NCBI RefSeq assembly: GCF_964275005.1
Contig: NC_092696.1
Location: forward strand, 27,736,572-27,800,571
Source: Diadema setosum
Taxonomy: Eukaryota > Echinodermata > Echinoidea > Diadematoida > Diadematidae
Length of the DNA: 64,000 bases
Direction: 5' to 3'
The position numbers and the translations under genes were made by a program. The notes beneath the pieces are model-generated. The model did no database searches and was not told the DNA's origin. It saw only the letters and a program-made list of their open reading frames with translations. Positions 19,708 through 30,997 of this stretch are shown here, piece by piece (the first letter of the stretch is position 1; each line of letters opens with the position of its first letter).

Positions 19708-20124
19708 TAACACTCTCGCCGCATCCGATCCCTCGTGGAGAAGCGTTCACAGCAATATGTAGCTGCATCCTCCGCCTAGATCATTGGCTAGGCTCGGTCG
19801 ATCGATCACTGCAGATAGATGCACATTGCGTTAGCCTAGTATTTTCAGACACTTCTCGGCAGACAAGCAGCACGCGAGACCTTCGTCGAAAGGCAGCCCG
19901 CTAGCAAAGAGTCGGTAATTCTCTTCCCATCTTGGGTACTCCTTGTGTGGGCAGTGCACATTGTACATTTTGACACGCGAAGAGTTGCTTTGAGCGGTGA
20001 CATGCACGTTCGACATCAGTTTCAAAGGCGGATGTAGCTTTTTATTGGGGGGGGGGGGGGAGTTGACCCAATGACAATTCTCTCGCCAGTAATCAGCTAA
20101 TAGGCCTCCCCCCAAAAAAGTCTT

Positions 20125-20168
20125 CATAAATAAATAAATAAATAAATAAACAAATAAATAAATAAATA
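20125..20168. repeat. (AAAT)n microsatellite
   Basis: About ten AAAT units with one AAAC variant. Poly-G tracts lie on both sides (about 20046 and 20203). Confidence 0.93.
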
Positions 20169-22232
20169 CAGTAATTTTGTTGATGCCAATTTTAGCGGCC
20201 CAAGGGGGGGGGGGGGGCACAGAGGTCAACATGTTCCGATAACACCAACAGATTTGGTTCGAATTAACTGGAGTGATTGGTGATATGCTATTACCCATTT
20301 TCTCTATGAAGTTATTGCAGTCCGGTAGAGTGGTATTCGAGATATGACATAGACACGTAAATATAGGCCTACATTAGTCAAGACTAGAGCCCCTACTCCA
20401 CTATAAACCTAGCCCGAGTACTTTGTTGTCTTATTAAACACAGCCCAGTCGCAGTAAAAGCCGTGCTTCGCACGGCGTCTGGTCGGGCTAGGGTATTATA
20501 ATCATCAGCTTCATGAATACACAGCAACAAAATAAACCACAAATACATTTAGTGTCATGGTATTTCAGCGATTTACCTTTTAGAGTACATTCTCCCAAAA
20601 ACAATCGAGAAAAGACAATGAAGTCCTATGCAATAAATTCGCAAAGTTCAAATACACGTTTTGGAAAATATGCCTAAATAGTACGGCAGGGCGGGCCAAA
20701 GGGGTTGATGAGTTGATTTTCCCGCATTGATGCTCAACATCCTCCTCAAAATACAAGATTAGTCAACATTGATTAACGTTCCCCAAAATTTTTGTGTCTC
20801 ATTTTCCACCGAAAGTTGCAAGTTAAATCGGTAACTGTGTAAGCGCTAATTTAAAGTGGTGTTTCGATATTTCATACGGACGTGTGCTTACCTTTGGCTG
20901 TTAGGTCCAATCTTTGAGCAGGAAAGTTCCTTAAATAATGTCAAGTCGATGAAACGACTTGCTTCAGCAAGCAAAACATAACAGAACAACCACCAACAGT
21001 AGTCTCTCCTCGCTTACAGAAGCTCGCCCGGTTCCTTTTATACTCAAGTAGACTCCAAGAACGTGTGGGGAAAACCCACTAGGTGTCGTTGCGCAATATT
21101 TGACAGCGCGACCGTGCGTCTGGATAAGGTATTGCGAAATGGGGGATTCCCCAAACGCGTTACGCCACTGTCCTTTATCTGACCCCTTGATTTCGTCCTA
21201 CAGGGTTTAGGACAAATTAGCCTTTTGTCAAGGCCCTTTAGTTGTATGGTGAGGAGAGCGCAGCTGAGTGAGTTCCCCTGTCACGCTTCGCTCGCTCCAT
21301 CATACAGCGAGAGGTCCTTGACCAAAGGCAATAAAGGACAAAATGGACAAAAGGGCAAAGGACAAAACGGAATGTAGCGGCATCTGCAACGTCCAATATT
21401 ATGGATCAGCGGCTCTTTTCCCCCCACGCTTGCGTAATAGCCCTATAAGACAAAATAGATTACTAGTACACGTGTACAATAGCGAGACAATAGGCCTACA
21501 CTGTAACTGTTCATCTATGCAGAAATTAGGTGATAGAGAAGGAGTGGAATCTCCGCCCAATTTGTGCAAATTTATGCGTATAGGTTCGAAAGCATGACAA
21601 TTAAGAGTGCAGAACATTTCACTGGCTTTGATGTTCCATGCTCCAAGTAGCTCTTCCATAGCTTTTTTTTAAACTGGAAACCAAAGAATAGGCTGTTGAT
21701 TTAAGACAATTTTAAGCACAGCTGTGTAAAGACAAAAGTGAAACGTGTTGAAATCATGTGCGGATACGAACTTTCTGGTAATATGTTACGGCAAAAATAT
21801 GTTAAGTTTGTCTTCATATCCTCTTGTTATCTAAATAGTAAGAGTGAATCAGGGAGGTGGATCTTTCTTTCTTCCACCTCCCTGAGTGAATTAGGGAAAA
21901 GTCGTATCTAACAAAAAATTAACATTATTTTATCATCTTGCACACATTTCTGCATAATTTTGTTCTCCAGGGCAAGGCTGAATGTGAAATCTTTCGGATT
22001 ACTCGTATGTGCTTATCTAGTGTGTGTTTCTACAACAGTAGCATTTTGCAGGTAAAGAACTCCAATTTCCATGTTTGTTTGTTTATTTGTTTTTTGTGTG
22101 TGCGTGTGCATGTCCTTTTCTCTTATACAGATCGATACACAGTAGCTGCTGGCATAATGTCTGTACAGAGCAAATCAAAATGTACAGTATAGGGTGTGCC
22201 AAAATCTCAAGTATACTATACATATATATAAT
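20169..22232. other. Gene-free DNA
   Basis: Mixed unique-looking sequence with a small CCGTGCTTCGCACGG stem at about 20460, repeated GGACAAA words near 21330-21366, and an inverted AGGGAGGTGG/CCACCTCCCT pair at about 21850-21885. No exon or RNA gene could be supported. Confidence 0.5.
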
Positions 22233-22421
22233 ATAAGTAACAAAGCTGCAACAAAGTTCATGCTGTATTCACCAACGGTTTATTTCTTCACACAAACTTT
22301 CGAGCGTCTCGCCGCCCTTTCTCAAGCGTTGAGAAAGGGCGGCGAGATGCTCGAAAATTTGAGTGAAGAAATAAACCGTTGGTGAATACAGCATGAACTT
22401 TGTTGCAGCTTTGTTACTTAT
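22233..22421. repeat. Near-perfect 189-bp palindrome (hairpin MITE)
   Basis: The arms of about 90 bases start ATAAGTAACAAAGCTGCAAC and end GTTGCAGCTTTGTTACTTAT. The central stem is CTCGCCGCCCTTTCTCAA against TTGAGAAAGGGCGGCGAG. Only a few mismatches separate the arms. Confidence 0.9.
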
Positions 22422-22492
22422 CTTTTTATCTTGCCAACACGTGGACTACCTTATCAACATATATATAATATATATATATATATATATTGCTC

Positions 22493-22850
22493 TTCTTTGC
22501 TCAAAGTTTTCGCTATTTATTATTACAATTGTTTCTGGTCAGTTTTTCCTTTCTTGTTTCAAAATATATTACAAAAAGCTGCATCGCTTCGGCGATCCCT
22601 CACATTTATTCCAAAGTTGATTTACATCATTTGGGTTTATGTCAGGTTAATGTGTGTGTGTGTGTGTGTGTGTGTGCCACACATACACACACTATAGCTT
22701 CTGACCACACGAGCAAAGAGAGTTAAGGGTTTGGGACGAACACCGATCTAGGGCTTTCAATAGCTCAGTCGGTAGAGCACCGGTCTAGTAATCCGGAGGT
22801 CTCGGGTTCGAATCCCAATGAAAACCCATTTTCTTTGCTCAAAGTTTTCG

Positions 22851-22854
<4 letters not shown>
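22493..22854 (+). repeat. tRNA-like-containing repeat unit, 338-bp period
   Basis: A 24-bp direct repeat (core TTTGCTCAAAGTTTTCGCTA) occurs at 22493-22516 and 22831-22854. Between them lie a (GT)n run, the word GACGAACACCGATCTAGGGC and a tRNA-like segment. The same order recurs inverted at 51795-52110. The flanking repeat could be a target duplication of a tRNA-derived SINE or the period of a tandem unit. Confidence 0.7.
22752..22827 (+). other. tRNA-like segment (SINE-type, not a confident tRNA gene)
   Basis: It contains an A box (AGCTCAGTCGGTAGAGC), a B box (GGTTCGAATCCC), a near-complete acceptor pairing GGGCTTT/AAAACCC with one mismatch, and an anticodon-like loop CTAGTAA. The inverted relative near 51800 has a different loop (CTAGCAA). 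This variation, plus conserved flanks, suggests a repeat family derived from a tRNA rather than a working tRNA. Confidence 0.65.
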
Positions 22855-22892
<38 letters not shown>

Positions 22893-23072
22893 CATGAGGC
22901 TGAATGCACTATAACAATATAAGCACCGACAAATTCTGAATTTGCCCCGAAGGCCAGTTATATTCAATGAGGCCGCAGGCCGAATTGAATATAATTGCCT
23001 GAGGGCAAATTCAGAATTTGGAGGTGCTTGGTACTTGTTATAGTGCAATAAGATGTCATGCACTATGTGATA

Positions 23073-24138
23073 TATAAATAGCATACATACCCAGGCAAGA
23101 TAAGCCTAGATCATTTCTAACAGTTACACGTGTCTACACAAGCAATAATACCAGTTTCTTTGAACCTGTGTAGACAAAATCCTGAAGATCCAAAGTCAAC
23201 TATAGAGTCTAGGGTCTACGTGGTTATATCTAACGTTTTCTAGGCCCTACGATAGGTTAGGTCTAGGGCCCTAGGGGCCCTGGCCTAACGTTTTTATACT
23301 AGATCTACGTACACTGTACGGTACTGTACGTCACTTACGAGCGACAGAGCTACAGTAGTTAACACTTGACCCTACAATAGGTCTAACACTAGCTACCATG
23401 CATCTAACAGTAACACTAACAGTAACACGTTAGACGCCCTACTTACTGCACTGTGGGTCCAGGACCAGGACTAGATGATGTTTTGTAGGATTAGGGATCT
23501 ACTGGATTTGAACACAAGGCTCGTGCCAGGCCACATTGCTGCACATGCGGATTCCGAGAGTGTGTTGTGAATGTCGTAGTAAAGTTCATAGCGTAGCGTG
23601 ATCAAAGAGCGCTTAGCGTATACTGTACACACCACACGCTGCCCATTTCCACGGTGCACTTCCGCGTAGAATGTACGGAGAAAGCGGCACAAATCTTGGG
23701 TTGACTTGCTCAGTAATATCCGTCGGATTGATTCTTTTTTCAGAACAGTAGGAGTCCAAAATTCGTAGGGCGTATTTGATGGCATCCTTTGTGTCCTTAT
23801 TGTCTAAGATACTGTTTATATAGATCAGTCTCTTTAAAAGTAGGGAACCTGTTCATTTCAGCTTCCATGTTTAAATCTACCGCTGAAAGTCTGGTCCCAT
23901 CACATAGCCAGCCTGCGAGAATTGAGAATAACGATAATATCGAGCAAAACATATCGTGGTTGTGGCGCAATCGTGTTGATAAGGTGCGGGATTCAAGTAC
24001 TCGATGATTAAAATGAGGGAGCAAAAACCGATATCAAATCGATAGTGGGTTATCGTTTGCAATCGTTATATTTTGCGTGCACTATAACTTTTGTCGTGCA
24101 CTGCCGGCCTGTATCATAAGTATGTATGCTATTTTATA
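23073..24138 (-). mobile_element. Left-arm copy of an inverted-repeat element
   Basis: The ends are TATAAATAGCATACATAC at 23073-23090 and GTATGTATGCTATTTTATA at 24120-24138. It is the mirror of 24147-25230. The AT-rich ends are compatible with a TA target, but exact target duplications cannot be told apart from the (TA)n context. Confidence 0.65.
23471..23868 (-). pseudogene. Crypton/ZMYM2-QRICH1-like recombinase-type domain remnant, left copy
   Basis: Mirror copy of the pseudogene at 24434-24831. It carries the same frame breaks and one amino-acid change (Tyr for Phe after PSNTP). The similarity call and its caveats are given under the right copy. Confidence 0.5.
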
Positions 24139-24146
24139 TATATATA

Positions 24147-25230
24147 TATAAAATAGCATACATACTTATGATACAGGCCGGCAGTGCACGACAAAAGTTA
24201 TAGTGCACGCAAAATATAACGATTGCAAACGATAACCCACTATCGATTTGATATCGGTTTTTGCTCCCTCATTTTAATCATCGAGTACTTGAATCCCGCA
24301 CCTTATCAACACGATTGCGCCACAACCACGATATGTTTTGCTCGATATTATCGTTATTCTCAATTCTCGCAGGCTGGCTATGCCAGCTACTTAACTGTGT
24401 GATGGGACCAGACTTTCAGCGGTAGATTTAAACATGGAAGCTGAAATGAACAGGTTCCCTACTTTTAAAGAGACTGATCTATATAAACAGTATCTTAGAC
24501 AATAAGGACACAAAGGATGCCATCAAATACGCCCTTCGAATTTTGGACTCCTACTGTTCTGAAAAAAGAATCAATCCGACGGATATTACTGAGCAAGTCA
24601 ACCCAAGATTTGTGCCGCTTTCTCCGTACATTCTACGCGGAAGTGCACCGTGGAAATGGGCAGCGTGTGGTGTGTACAGTATACGCTAAGCGCTCTTTGA
24701 TCACGCTACGCTATGAACTTTACTACGACATTCACAACACACTCTCGGAATCCGCATGTGCAGCAATGTGGCCTGGCACGAGCCTTGTGTTTAAATCCAG
24801 TAGATCCCTAATCCTACAAAACATCATCTAGTCCTGGTCCTGGACCCACAGTGCAGTAAGTAGGGCGTCTAACGTGTTACTGTTAGTGTTACTGTTAGAT
24901 GCATGGTAGCTAGTGTTAGACCTATTGTAGGGTCAAGTGTTAACTACTGTAGCTCTGTCGCTCGTAAGTGACGTACAGTACCGTACAGTGTACGTAGATC
25001 TAGTATAAAAACGTTAGGCCAGGGCCCCTAGGGCCCTAGACCTAACCTATCGTAGGGCCTAGAAAACGTTAGATATAACCACGTAGACCCTAGACTCTAT
25101 AGTTGACTTTGGATCTTCAGGATTTTGTCTACACAGGTTCAAAGAAACTGGTATTATTGCTTGTGTAGACACGTGTAACTGTTAGAAATGATCTAGGCTT
25201 ATCTTGCCTGGGTATGTATGCTATTTTATA
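24147..25230 (+). mobile_element. Right-arm copy of an inverted-repeat element, 1084 bp
   Basis: TATAAAATAGCATACATAC at 24147-24165 is the exact reverse complement of GTATGTATGCTATTTTATA at 25212-25230. It contains the 18-bp insertion absent from the left arm, and the reading-frame remnant 24434-24831. Confidence 0.68.
24434..24831 (+). pseudogene. Crypton/ZMYM2-QRICH1-like domain remnant, right copy
   Basis: Three overlapping pieces in different frames line up as one domain: EMNRFPTFKETDLYKQYL, then DNKDTKDAIKYALRILDSYC, then STQDLCRFLRTFYAEVHRGN and YAKRSLITLRYELYYDIHN. The order (short start, N/D-TK-A helix, L-x-FY-E-R, K-S-L-x-x-x-R) is that of the domain shared by ZMYM2, QRICH1 and KCTD1, which is known to derive from Crypton tyrosine recombinases. 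Two frameshifts are needed, so this copy is not expressed as a full domain. The family call rests on motif spacing by eye and is moderate. Confidence 0.5.
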
Positions 25231-25410
25231 TATCACATAGTGCATGACATCTTATTGCACTATAACAAGTACCAAGCACCTCCAAATTCTGAATTTGCCC
25301 TCAGGCAATTATATTCAATTCGGCCTGCGGCCTCATTGAATATAACTGGCCTTCGGGGCAAATTCAGAATTTGTCGGTGCTTATATTGTTATAGTGCATT
25401 CAGCCTCATG

Positions 25411-25452
<42 letters not shown>

Positions 25453-25460
25453 CACTTTCA

Positions 25461-25551
25461 CGCACTTTCACTGATGTTTCTACTACTGGTGCTGTTTTCA
25501 CGCAACCCAAATTTATAGTTGAGCTTTGGTTTCCTTGAAAGAGAGAGTGAT

Positions 25552-25582
<31 letters not shown>

Positions 25583-25782
25583 GGAAAGGAGGATGAGAAA
25601 AAGAAGGAGAGATCGAAAACACAAGAAATTATAGAAATCAGAAAAGGCAAAAGAGAAAACCTGATCAATAGAAACATTCCAACATCGTAGGCAAGACTAG
25701 TCCAAGTTTTCTGCATCTGCTTAGTTATACCCATATATATCAGTTTCAGTTTCAGTTTTATTTCCACAGTTCAGGTAAAAAC

Positions 25783-25843
<61 letters not shown>

Positions 25844-26047
25844 ATATGTTTTTACCTGAACTGTGGAAATAAAACTGAAACTGAAACTGATATATATGGG
25901 TATAACTAAGCAGATGCAGAAAACTTGGACTAGTCTTGCCTACGATGTTGGAATGTTTCTATTGATCAGGTTTTCTCTTTTGCCTTTTCTGATTTCTATA
26001 ATTTCTTGTGTTTTCGATCTCTCCTTCTTTTTCTCATCCTCCTTTCC

Positions 26048-26078
<31 letters not shown>

Positions 26079-26169
26079 ATCACTCTCTCTTTCAAGGAAA
26101 CCAAAGCTCAACTATAAATTTGGGTTGCGTGAAAACAGCACCAGTAGTAGAAACATCAGTGAAAGTGCG
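25461..26169. repeat. Second palindrome, arms of 326 bp
   Basis: 25461-25786 and 25844-26169 are inverted copies, exactly symmetric about 25815, separated by (AT)n and a poly-T. The outer ends are CGCACTTTCACTG and CAGTGAAAGTGCG. No length difference between arms was seen. A 10-base CGCACTTTCA is doubled at the left edge (25451-25470). Open frames in the two arms are identical mirror images and are not recognised proteins. Confidence 0.92.
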
Positions 26170-26680
26170 AGGAAAATTCCTCGATCCAAAAGTTATGAAT
26201 TTTCATAGTTTTGGTGCTGCCATCACTGGATAAGAAGACTACTACAGAACATGATGTCATAATGGACAATGATATTCAGGAAATATAAAGTGAAATTTCA
26301 CAAAATTTCATTTTTCATGAAAAGTGCACATTCCATTAACTTGTTACTGACATGTGTTAAGGGTAATATCATTCCCCCTGCTTTCTGAAAGAGGTTGGTC
26401 TAGTGCTCTTTCATGAAGCTCAAAAAGTGAAATACATTGTGTGTTGAATTTTCTTCATATTTTCTTTATGTATAATTTCCATAATGATGTCATGAAATGT
26501 AGCTGTCCCCTTATCTAGTGATGACATCACTGAAAACTTCTAAAAATTAATAACTTTTAAATTGATTGTCTAATTTTCCTCCAACTTTCGCTGATGTGCT
26601 GTACTAATATCGCTGGTTTCACTAAATCCACTTTTATATTTGGGCTTTGGTTTCTTTTAATGGGTGCAAGTAGATGTAAA
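26170..26680. repeat. Continuation and diverged relative of the second palindrome's arm sequence
   Basis: After the palindrome comes GCTGCCATCACTGGATAAGA, which is also found in diverged form at 49655-49675. At about 26585-26655 a block (TTTCGCTGATG, ATATTTGGGCTTTGGTTTC) is a diverged version of the palindrome arm near 25466-25532. This is an old member of the same dispersed family. Confidence 0.55.
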
Positions 26681-29600
26681 CACAAATGACACATGACAGG
26701 CTTGATCGTTTTTTTTTTTTTTTTACAAATGTTTTTCCTTTTTCTCAGACATTGATAGTTATCTTTTTTTTTTTTTTTCACAACCCTCAAACAGATTTGC
26801 ATGTCAGAATCTCCTTCAGTAGTTTTGTGTTACTGCATGTATTACAAATAAAACCAGTTATTACATAGAGACCTACCGTACAGAGTACATACATAAAACC
26901 TTTCACTATCCCCGCTGGCAGCAAAATCGGGTAGTGAAGGGGCAGAACACAGTATACGTATATAATATATCAACAGAGATGTCAACATGCTTATATGTCC
27001 TTCGAGTTCTACGAGACGACAAGTCATGTCATCATAATCACTTGAAAAGGGGGCATGCCCCGTTCACATGGAACGGTACGATCGCAGCACGTTCAGGCGT
27101 GTGCACTTTGCATAATCCTCACTAAAATGCTAGCCGGCAATCCGCACGTCCCAGCATTAACAATACCAGCCTCCATATCATCATGTGCTCAATACAGAAA
27201 ATCATTCACGAATAAGACCTGGAAGAAGAAAAGAAACACTTGAATTTTACCAACATTTCCTTTTTTTTCTCGACATAAAATTTAGGGTCCTGAATCTGGG
27301 TGAAATTTGCTAATGATACCTATTTTCTGTGTAAGAAAAGAAGGAAAGTATTGGGATGTTAAAGAAAGAAAAAGCACAAAGACAAGATTCCAAGTGAGTG
27401 TAACCAGAATCACAACATGCACAACATGATCAACATAATATCTGCTCGAATATGCTTCCATAAAACAGATACAGCAAAAGGTTGGGAGACAGCTTGAACA
27501 GTGTCAAGGGAGCGGATGAAAACTCAACCCATCCTACGATGAGAAATTGAAGCGTATGTTACACCAGCCTCTAGCTGAAAGGGTGCATGCTAACAGACTG
27601 TCTTAATAGGATTCAATGAGGTACATGTGCCCTAGTAGGCTGTTGCTTAGCTTTAATATAAATGTAGCGTGTTGTGATGTTTCATTTTGCGTGTTGAAGA
27701 CCATGGCCCTATTAGAGGCATCAATTTTAATGGTCACAGTAAGAGAATAGACGTTTGTGGAGTCCGGGCTCTATGCACCTCTGGTCATGCTGCACACACA
27801 CAATAATACTCCAAAATGCTTTGAGATTATCAACGAGACCACAGCTGATCAGTTTTTGCACACTTGTTATCGGATTGCAAGAGCATGATTTTGATACATC
27901 CGATAAAACTTTTCTCATTAAAAAACTTTTGAAAAACAAAAGATCAAAGATACAAATCACGTACTATTGTAGTAAACAGACAGGATAAGACCGGACAGTA
28001 CACATATTTGTAATATTGTTTTCAGTGATCAAACCACGCTACATCTACGGGCCAATGACTGCAAACGGAGACAATCATTTTCCTTTTTGATATCGAGCCC
28101 AGACGTGACTCATTTCATAGAATTTTCTAGACAAATGAACGATGCCTCCTTCATTTCAATTGGTGCTCAAACTCGTGGAATTTTGTACATGACATCAATT
28201 ACTCACAACATAATGATTGACTGGAACAAAAATGCCAAGTTTCAACTGGAATTCAACCACTTGGAAAAAATGCAGCCATACAGTCTATACCAGAGGTCGT
28301 TCAGATAAAGAAGTTAGCAATTGCTTTTAATACACAAGCATTAATTCCAGTTTTCATAGCAACAACACGGCTGATCAAGACTGATTGGTTGTTTCTGGTG
28401 GCTAACATAGTAACAGAAATTGTTGCACTATTATTGCAAATGTCTTTATGAACCTGGCCTCATGATGTAGTGTAATGCTGGACTCTGGCCATACATATTA
28501 CTGCAACAGCCCACTCGTCAGATCAAAGTGATTTTGCTGACCCAAAGTTGCATTTTTTTTTTTCATCAATCCCTGATAAAACAAAGTGTTGATATGATGA
28601 AGTGAGTTCACTGGTCTTGCAGAGTTTATCAAAAGAATCCACTGTGTATGGGACATAATGGTAGACATTACACAATGTGAGTGTGCTTCAAAGTCATGGT
28701 AATATCAGCTGTGCAGTTTTTGATTCCATGCTTTTAAATATCCTGCTAACAAACCTTAACTAAAGAAAAAACTCCCCCCCCCCCCCCAAAAAAAAAAAAA
28801 AAAAAAAAATCTCAAATCTCTAATTCAATAGGTGAATGAGGGAACTGGACCATATTATTTACCATGTGCAAATTATTAAATCATCTGTATTAATGTCTTT
28901 AGGAAAAAAAAAACAACACCTTGTTATAAGGAGGACCTAAAATCATCATAATTACTAGTTATAATAAGTTTTCACTACATCAGGGAATGGAATCAAAATC
29001 AGGGTCAAGCAAAATCACTTTGTTAAAAGAGGGTTTTGTTATATCCAAACAACTCTTTACAAGGAGGTACCACTCTCCAACAGAGCATTTCATTATCGTT
29101 TCACCCAAGGCGAAGTGTCCGAAGACAAAATACCCATCAGGCCACGCAGCTGATATACAACTGTAACATCCCAACTGAAATTGAATATAACATGTACACT
29201 ACCAGTAAGTATCATCCTATTGAGGAAAGACCCTTGATATCACTAAAGGCTTACAAAATGCTGTCAGGACAGTTACATATTTATTGATGGAAAACATCGG
29301 CTCGCTGCTTTCTCCCAACCCGGGAACAAGTGCACATCTTGATACGACATTATGATTACACCTGTCTACATGAGATAACGAGGAAAGCGATTAAATCTAT
29401 TACGGTTACAATTCCCCAAAACTTTACCAACGTATTGCACACACACATAAAAGCTCCTCTCATAAAAGCCAGGGTCGACGGACGCCGCCACGCTTTTCTC
29501 ACAGATTTAAACCCTGCACTACGAGGAAACAAAAAAGATGAAAACAACGACAAAAATCATCTCATTATTACAATCAATACACCTCACCATTGCCATATGT

Positions 29601-30997
29601 AATGTATCAAAAAATACATATGTTTCATTTTGATAGATAACAAAGTGGATTTCACTTGAATCGTTTCATCCTTTAATGGTGTGGCATTCCACTTTATTTT
29701 TATGAAGGAAAAAAAAAAAGCCCCCTGCAAATATTATCAGAACAATGAAATGGTGCTCACTGATTGAAACATATAAGAATAACACATTATAAACGTACAA
29801 GGTTGTTAGTACATTGTATCCCCGGTGGAGTTACGCATTCAACATAATTTTACGTCATAAAAACGAAAATCGTTTCTGGATCACATTCATGAGTGAAATT
29901 TGAGTGCTTGGGGCCCACTGAGTAACAGCCTGGCGTTCTAAAGGTACAGTGTGGTCGCAGGCGCCGCTATGGATGCACGGAATTCTGTGCACTTACGGAA
30001 AGAATTTACTAAGCTTATGTGTCTGTGAAAAGTGTAATTAAGGACTCTACAAAATGGGTATAGAATTAGCGAGCTACTTTGCATGGATAGTGTTCTGGAA
30101 TAAAGCTAGGAAACCGCATATATTAAAGCAAATAAAAGAAATGAAAGGATAAAACAAATAAAGCCCATTATTTTTGGCACTCAAATGATTAAACATTGTT
30201 TGGGAGTCCAGCTTTCATTCACCATGGTATCCTAAAAACAAGGGGCATTTTGTTTATCTTGATGGGGGGGGGGGGGGGAGGGGGGAGTAAAAAAGTTCTG
30301 GATGCTGAAAGCACCATTAAGAGAGAGGGGTGCCTCACATGGTACATGGCATTCCAGAGGAGATGTGCAGGGTTAAAGATGCCTAATGGTAGGCACTCCC
30401 TATCAACTACAGCTGGTGTGTAGGACAAAAATTTTCAGCAGCACTTTTTTTCGTCTAAGCACTGGGAGGGTTGTGAAACATTATCCCACTTTGTAAATGC
30501 CCTGGCCTTATTTTGTGAAATAGCCAAACGTTTCTGCACTTTGTCCTTTAGGCAAGCAAACAACAACAGTCCTGTAAATAATAAGGGAGCACAAGATTAT
30601 ATCCATCAAAATCACAATTACAATCTGCATTAATCTGTTCCTGCATACTCTTCGATGAAGTACCCTGTTGTAATTCACTAGTAACTTTCAGCACTCAAAT
30701 TCTTAGGGCAGCTTTAATAATGCCAGTTCTTGCATGTGACTAGCATGCACTTTGTCTGTGACAAGAATCCGCAACGGACAGATATATGAAATTTGATCTC
30801 TGTTTCATGAGAATTGCTTTTGTCTTTGCTTTTGGAACGCATTTTCTTCGTGTGGAAATACAAGCATTCACGTTTAGTTTGCAGTCCAGATTACTGGAGG
30901 GGGAATTACTGTTCTAGTCGGACGGGGCGAAACTTTGTCACTGAAATCACCCACTATGGATAAATAAAGTGGTCTTTGCCAGCAAGAGGTCTTTTAA
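26681..30997. other. Gene-free DNA left of the SBF gene
   Basis: Holds poly-T at 26709-26723 and 26765-26778, poly-C/poly-A at 28773-28808, poly-A at about 29708-29719 and poly-G at 30265-30283. It may include the distal SBF 3' UTR or a neighbouring intron; nothing in the sequence decides this. Confidence 0.5.

Larger units (their letters stand above)
22854..25450. repeat. Large palindrome, about 2.6 kb, arms about 1.26 kb
   Basis: Sequence from about 22891 to 24142 is repeated inverted from 24143 to about 25412, bounded by (AT)n tracts at both outer ends and an AT-rich centre. The arms differ by at least one substitution (TACGAAT versus TTCGAAT context near 23768/24536), a 1-bp T indel near 23076/25226, and an 18-bp insertion in the right arm at about 24382. 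Each arm holds an element with 18-19-bp inverted ends and one broken reading frame. Confidence 0.93.

Noticed and set aside
22752..22827. Functional tRNA gene
   Set aside because: The acceptor stem has a mismatch, the anticodon stem is imperfect, the loop differs in the related copy near 51.8 kb, and conserved non-tRNA flanks recur, so a tRNA-derived repeat is more likely.
25513..26117. Two identical 84-codon frames in opposite orientation
   Set aside because: They are mirror images in the palindrome arms, low in complexity (LSLSLSVCLS) and start in repeat sequence.
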